From: Mesotaenium endlicherianum
Lineage: Eukaryota > Streptophyta > Zygnematophyceae > Zygnematales > Mesotaeniaceae
Reading direction: 5' to 3'
NCBI GenBank assembly: GCA_009602735.1
Contig: WELA01003747.1
Coordinates: forward strand, 329,799 to 351,105
DNA: 21,307 bases
The translations under genes were made by a program, and so were the position numbers. Below the pieces are notes generated by a model, which was not told the DNA's origin, searched no databases, and was given only the letters and a program-made list of their open reading frames with translations. This document shows, piece after piece, positions 17,514-21,307 of the stretch (the first letter of the stretch is position 1; each line of letters begins with the position of its first letter).

Positions 17514-17969
17514 CAAAAAGTGCACACATGACTTGTAAGTAGAAATCCGACTGTGAAGCCTACTGTCCAATATGAGGGACCACGAGATCCCAGCCTGCTA
17601 TGTACCTAGTGACCACCTGGTTGACCACGGTGCAAGGTGCGCCGTTTTGTGGGAAACCCGTTTAGTTGGGACCCACGCATCTAGGTATAACGACCATATT
17701 AATCGGTCGGTTGACTGTAGTCCTAACTGTTCAGTTGACTAACGACGGCTCCGCCTACCCAGGAGTCAACCACACTGGTAGGACATCGGTTGACCAAATC
17801 TCAATCGACCTCCCAACTTTCAGTATACTTTGGTCACATGTGCCAATCTATAAATAATTATCTAAATGAATATATCTGTCCTCAGTGCATTGGGTCCAAG
17901 TAAACTGACTATTATTTATACGAGCTTACTCCATATCAAAGTACCGATATTATGTCCTACATGTCCTTT
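17514..17969. other. Unassigned sequence with an inverted LTR fragment
   Basis: No gene is supported. The only recognised content is the minus-strand LTR-related piece at 17726-17815. The remainder (17514-17725 and 17816-17969) resembles nothing else in the window. Confidence 0.5.
17726..17815 (-). repeat. Diverged, inverted fragment of the chromovirus LTR
   Basis: Read on the minus strand, these 90 bp match about 91 bp from the middle of the LTR (around 6550-6650), with one indel. The best core is CGCCTACCC-GGAGT-AACCAC, continuing to GGTAGGAC-TCGGTT-ACC on the plus strand. It is more diverged than the other copies and lies in the opposite orientation. Confidence 0.7.
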
Positions 17970-18158
17970 ATGCCGGTCCATGTGGGGATCAACAGCCAAG
18001 TGGTTGAAGAGCACGCTACAGTCCTTCGTTCTCCTCGAGGTCCGACTTTAGAACAAACAAGGTTCTTTAGAAGGCCAGTTGAGAGACCTAGAAGGCTGTC
18101 CAGATCTAGGTCCAGACCTCAGTCTCCTGACCCTGAAGCCCCCGGAACAACCTCCTAA
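17970..18158 (+). pseudogene. aORF copy D, C-terminal fragment
   Basis: The 62 residues from MPVHVGINSQVVEEHA to DPEAPGTTS match the end of the intact aORF in one open frame. Everything upstream of this block is missing. It keeps the stop position, and a polypurine tract and LTR follow, so it is the 3' remnant of another family member. Confidence 0.85.
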
Positions 18159-18390
18159 ATATCAAAACCATCCTTCACTCAAGCCTTGCTGGAGGTCTCT
18201 CTGTTTGCACCCCATAAAGGAAGTGGACTGAGGGTGGAGGTGACAATCCACTGTCACTAGTGACCCCAACAGCTAGGCAACAGTGTTGAAGCAAGAGGCA
18301 GGCAGCGGGGGGTTAGTCCTGGTAGTTCCTTGACCAGATAATTCTACAATTTAATGTTATCGAGGCGACAACAAGTTAAGTTGCAGGGAT
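18159..18390 (+). other. Extended 3' untranslated region and polypurine tract of copy D
   Basis: This stretch is about 120 bp longer than the matching regions of A and B. The extra part lies before GGCAGGCAGCGG. The tract TTAAGTTGCAGGG (18376-18388) has one C for G compared with the other copies. No gene is seen. Confidence 0.55.
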
Positions 18391-19257
18391 TGTAATGAAT
18401 CAGTATATTGGTAGATATCCTAGTTTAAAAATTTGGATTCGTCGCATACGTATTTACGTGTTCGTCGTACGTACGATACGTGAGAATCAAAATTGTACGT
18501 TAGAATACACTGGAATACGTGAGTGTCGGTGATATAAACCGACTATAAATTGACAGTAGATCGAAAAACCGATCCGTACGAGTATTTCGGAGTACGGCGA
18601 TACGGAGTGTTACAATACGTACAGTACGGCCAAAAGAGACAATACGGGAGTATTTTTAAACTAGGGTTGATATAATATTCATTTAAATATAATAGTTAAT
18701 TAAGTTCAGCCTGCTGAACTTTAGTTAGTATTCAAGCTGCTGGACTTTATTATCATTTTAATGACTCAGTCGGAAGCAGCAGGCTGAAGTCAACTTAGGT
18801 CAGCTTGCTGACACATTCTTTGACAGCCAGCTGACTTCCGTACTCGGTAGCAGCAAATTGCCTAGATATATTCCATCGAGTGTAGTATGCTAGATGAATG
18901 GCCAAATGACATCTTTAGGATGGATGACGATTCGGGATGATGGGAGATGGCGATGGATTTGGTTAACCGAGGTCCTACCAACGTGGTTAACTCCCGGGTA
19001 GGCGGTGCCATCGCTCTTGCCGTTGAACAGTGAACTCATTCCATGTACATATGCTAGGATTGCTCTCGAGTTTGGCATTTGAAAACGCCAACTCTCTTGT
19101 ACTGCTTACTGAGAGATATCTGAATCCAAGGCGAGAAGTCGTTGATACGCACTGTCTTCTAGCCTTGTTTATGTATGACGTTTACTGATTGCATTATTGA
19201 TGCTAGTTTACCTACATTTGACTTGCGAGTATTGTCCACTGCGAGTGTGTTATCTTT
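18391..19257 (+). mobile_element. Fourth chromovirus LTR, interrupted twice
   Basis: It starts TGTAATGAA, is split at 18418 by a MITE, resumes at 18666 or 18674 and runs to about 19257, where a hAT transposon begins. The last ~100 bp of the LTR are not in view. Two U3 repeats and both dyads (18799-18812; 18822-18835 with one mismatch) are retained. The antisense frame is shortened to 18890-19078. Confidence 0.85.
18419..18665. mobile_element. 247-bp MITE with 14-bp inverted repeats and 8-bp target duplication
   Basis: The ends are CCTAGTTTAAAAAT and its exact inverse ATTTTTAAACTAGG. Flanks are GTAGATAT (18411-18418) and GTTGATAT (18666-18673), which match in seven of eight bases. The uninterrupted LTR at 16841 reads GTAGATATAATATTC, so deleting the element and one flank restores it. 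An 8-bp duplication is typical of hAT elements. The interior has about 13 TACG motifs, possible transposase-binding repeats. It has no coding capacity. Confidence 0.9.
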
Positions 19258-19370
19258 CAGGGTTACGCCGTACGCTTGTACGCTTAGTTCGACTAATACG
19301 CTAGTTCGCTTAGATCGGTGTTCAAAAAAATGGACTAGTTCGCTTAATACGCTTAGTACGCCAACGTCAC

Positions 19371-20066
19371 AACGGCGTCGACGTCCAGTAGCGACGACGT
19401 TGACATTACATGTCGGTCGCATGTGGACAAAAAGCACGTCATGTCAGACTGTTTATTTCGTTCAAAATGACCGGTAACTTTTTTCGGGCAATTTCGGATC
19501 TGCTCTCTGCCCGGATTGCGGCGACAATTTCGAAAAGTACTTCAAACTTTTTCTATTTAGGGATGGAAGCAAGCGGATTTGAACACCCACCGCCGGGTGC
19601 TGGGATAAGACACTACCCAACCGACCATGCACGTTTCTTATTACATCGCGGTCGGTAATTATGTATTTATTAGGGCGAAAACGCTTGGCGAAAAAGAAAT
19701 CACGGATTTCCACAAAATTCATGACTCCGGGCGCCAACCGTCGGGCTCGAACCCCCGCCACCAGTTGCCGGAAGCGACGATTTACCAGTTATTCACTATA
19801 AGTAGCTATGACAACCCGCATTCTTGTTCTCTAATAAAATGTCTTGTAACCGCTTTGTTTATGTACCATCTATACGACATTCAATCATGTCAAAGCTGGG
19901 AGGGCCGCTTAGCAAAGTTCTTTTTTGTACTTCCTAATTTATTTATTTGTTGAATTAGGACATTGAGCAGTATCATTACTTCTTAGTCGAGTACAACAAG
20001 CTTCAATGAAGAGGTATAAATATAATTCAACATCTTAGCAAGCATGTCTAACAACTAAGAAGTTAT
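19371..20066 (-). other. Non-coding part of the hAT transposon
   Basis: About 700 bp separate the subterminal repeats from the transposase stop. Open frames on both strands are short and show no family motif. The only structure I can name is a tRNA-like segment at 19570-19630 and a second isolated B-box-like match at 19743-19753, both on the minus strand. Confidence 0.45.
19570..19630 (-). repeat. tRNA-like segment, possible SINE remnant
   Basis: On the minus strand an A-box-like TGGTCGGTTGGGTAGTG (19611-19627) is followed by a B-box-like GTTCAAATCC (19575-19584), 43 bases start to start, the spacing of a real tRNA. Stems do not pair well, so a functional tRNA is unlikely. A tRNA-derived SINE or decayed tRNA is more plausible. 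Confidence 0.35.
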
Positions 20067-21307
20067 CTAGTAACCAATCGCTCTTGGCCTTCTTCTTAGT
20101 GGAGCAGAAACACTAGGTCGCTCCTCCACCTCCTCTTCCTCCACCTCCATCCCCTCACTCAACGAGGCATGCACGGCAAGATTGAGATCCTCCTCTTCAG
20201 ATGTCTCCAAGAACTCCGCTTCTTCAACCCATGGAGTCGCGCCGACACTTGGTCCAAGGAAGTCCAAACTCTTCTCCTGAAGTCTCAACATAGAATGCAC
20301 GTACACTAACTTCTTTGCTCTAGTAGGGAGCAGCCTATTGCGAAGTGGACTATGAACAAACCCGTACTCAGACCAATTTCTCTCACATGCAGCTGCTGAA
20401 CCGGGTTGCGACAATATTCTCATAGCAAGAAGCTGAAGATTAGGACAATGACTTCCATATGTTTCCCACCACTTGTGAGCAGGCATCATGATCTTATTAG
20501 CCTTGCAAACATCATCGCCAAAAATGTCACCGCTCTGCCGGTAGAGCGCCAACTCTCGATCCACCAATGCTCGGTCAAGCACACTTCCTCCAACAAGGGT
20601 ATTCCGCACGTCGGACCAATCGGTTAGTAGACACTTCTCAATTGCCCAAGACTCATGGTCTTGGAACTCGGGGTCCAAATAGTAGCCTGTAGTCAAACAA
20701 AGTCAAGAAGTAAACTTAGTATATGACAACACAATGCACTTCACAAAAGAGAGAGCAATAACAATAGCAAGCACAAAAACAAAAACAATGACCAGCACAC
20801 GATAACAAGCATGCAAGAGAACGCCAGCCGCCAAGCAAAAAAGTGAGCAACATCAAAATAGAGTTTTACCTGCAGAATGCAGGGGGCTGTGAAGCTGCTC
20901 CCAGCGAGCCTTCACGTCCTTCTTAACTTGGGTTATTTGTGCTGGTTTGAGTCCTACAATCTCATGCACATGCTCTTTAATGGCACTCATGCGAGCCCAA
21001 ATCTTCCCAAGAGAAGGTTGTGGAGAGTCGACTAGTCGAAGGAGAACTACAATCGGCTCACACACGGCTACCCATACCTTCACTCGCTCCCAAAGTTCAT
21101 CGTCGCGAACTAGGTCTCTAATCTCCGTAGCCTCACCTACACAACCGTTCTTTGCCGCCCACTCGAGCCATCTTCTGTCAGACACCATAGCTTGTAAGGT
21201 ATCCCTCACAACAATGAGTCGTTGCAAGCAAAGGAAGTTACTAGCAAACCTCGTGGGTCCTGGCTTCAACAACTCTAGTTTATTCTCAAGCCTTGCCCCA
21301 TGCTCAC
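20067..21307 (-). CDS. hAT-family transposase, C-terminal part (5' partial, spliced)
   Basis: Two exons are visible: 21307-20870 and 20686-20067, read leftward. Exon one is open to the window edge and carries LLKPGPTRFASNFLCLQRL, the block that follows the DUF659-type region in plant hAT transposases. The junction restores LHSAGYYLDPEF, the expected conserved motif. Exon two contains the hAT dimerisation domain (WWETYGSHCPNLQLLAMRIL, then CERNWSEYGFVHSPLRNRL), which includes the conserved Glu of the ERNWS block. The tail is acidic (SEEED, EVEEEEVEE) and ends in Arg-rich RRRPRAIGY. The protein would excise and insert the transposon by a DDE mechanism; the N-terminal BED zinc finger and first Asp residues lie outside the window. 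No stop breaks the visible frame, so the copy may be functional. Confidence 0.92.
20687..20869 (-). other. Intron of the hAT transposase gene
   Basis: On the minus strand the donor is CTGCAG/GTAAAA (exon ends at 20870) and the acceptor is GACTACAG/GCTACT (exon starts at 20686). The 183-bp intron is in phase one, and its removal joins LHSA to GYYLDPEF in frame, a motif expected to be continuous in hAT transposases. Confidence 0.85.

Larger units (their letters stand above)
19258..21307 (-). mobile_element. hAT transposon, one end plus C-terminal transposase (partial)
   Basis: LTR similarity stops at about 19257, and CAGGGTTACGCC follows; hAT ends often start CAGGG or a close variant. The next ~110 bp hold six TACGC and three TTCG motifs, mostly within TACGCTTA or TTCGCTTA, which suits subterminal transposase-binding repeats. 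A minus-strand hAT transposase follows and runs off the window. The putative target duplication, TTATCTTT at 19250-19257, cannot be checked without the other end. Confidence 0.7.

Overview
This window is a nest of eukaryotic transposable elements. I see no host gene, rRNA or confident tRNA. The content is multi-domain Ty3/gypsy polyproteins with a C-terminal chromodomain, a primer site for initiator tRNA-Met, and a spliced hAT transposase. This points to a large, repeat-rich plant-lineage genome; a streptophyte alga such as Chara is a guess from general resemblance only.

Layout: 1-1398 is the 3' part and 3' LTR (TGTAGTG...CACTACA) of one LTR element, family 2, which appears to have landed inside a reverse transcriptase gene. 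An ambiguous base (N) sits at about 1417. 1420-6975 is the 3' part of chromovirus element A: an open RT-RNase H-integrase-chromodomain reading frame, a spacer with an internal polypurine tract, an intact extra reading frame of 561 codons (the aORF), a second polypurine tract and an LTR. 6976-8898 is a rearranged joint: a 597-bp tandem duplication of LTR tail plus aORF leader, a broken aORF copy (C), then a 77-bp LTR remnant. 8900-17513 is element B of the same family: primer-binding site, gag, protease, pol, aORF and 3' LTR. All its genes are broken, and its aORF is split by a solo LTR of family 2 with a clean 5-bp target duplication. 17514-19257 holds an inverted LTR fragment, the tail of a fourth aORF copy (D) and a fourth LTR. 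That LTR is cut by a 247-bp MITE with a hAT-type 8-bp duplication and then by the left end of a larger hAT transposon (19258 to the window end). Its transposase lies on the minus strand and has one visible intron.

The most interesting system is the chromovirus family with a conserved third gene between pol and the 3' LTR. Its product begins with a long charged coiled coil, has an unrecognised globular middle and ends in a disordered Ser/Arg/Pro tail, with no membrane segment. The signals after the pol stop (AAGGTGACAGGC, then TTAAGTTGGAGGG) recur after the aORF stop, as if an aORF-plus-3'-end module had been added behind an older 3' end. In the hybrid region the aORF leader is fused directly to the terminal CA of the LTR.

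Only element A keeps uninterrupted pol and aORF frames here, and its 5' half is missing. Element B is dead but shows the whole gene order. A plausible history is: family integration and tandem growth through shared LTRs, internal duplication and deletion, insertion of family 2 elements, reduction of one of these to a solo LTR, then hAT-type insertions.
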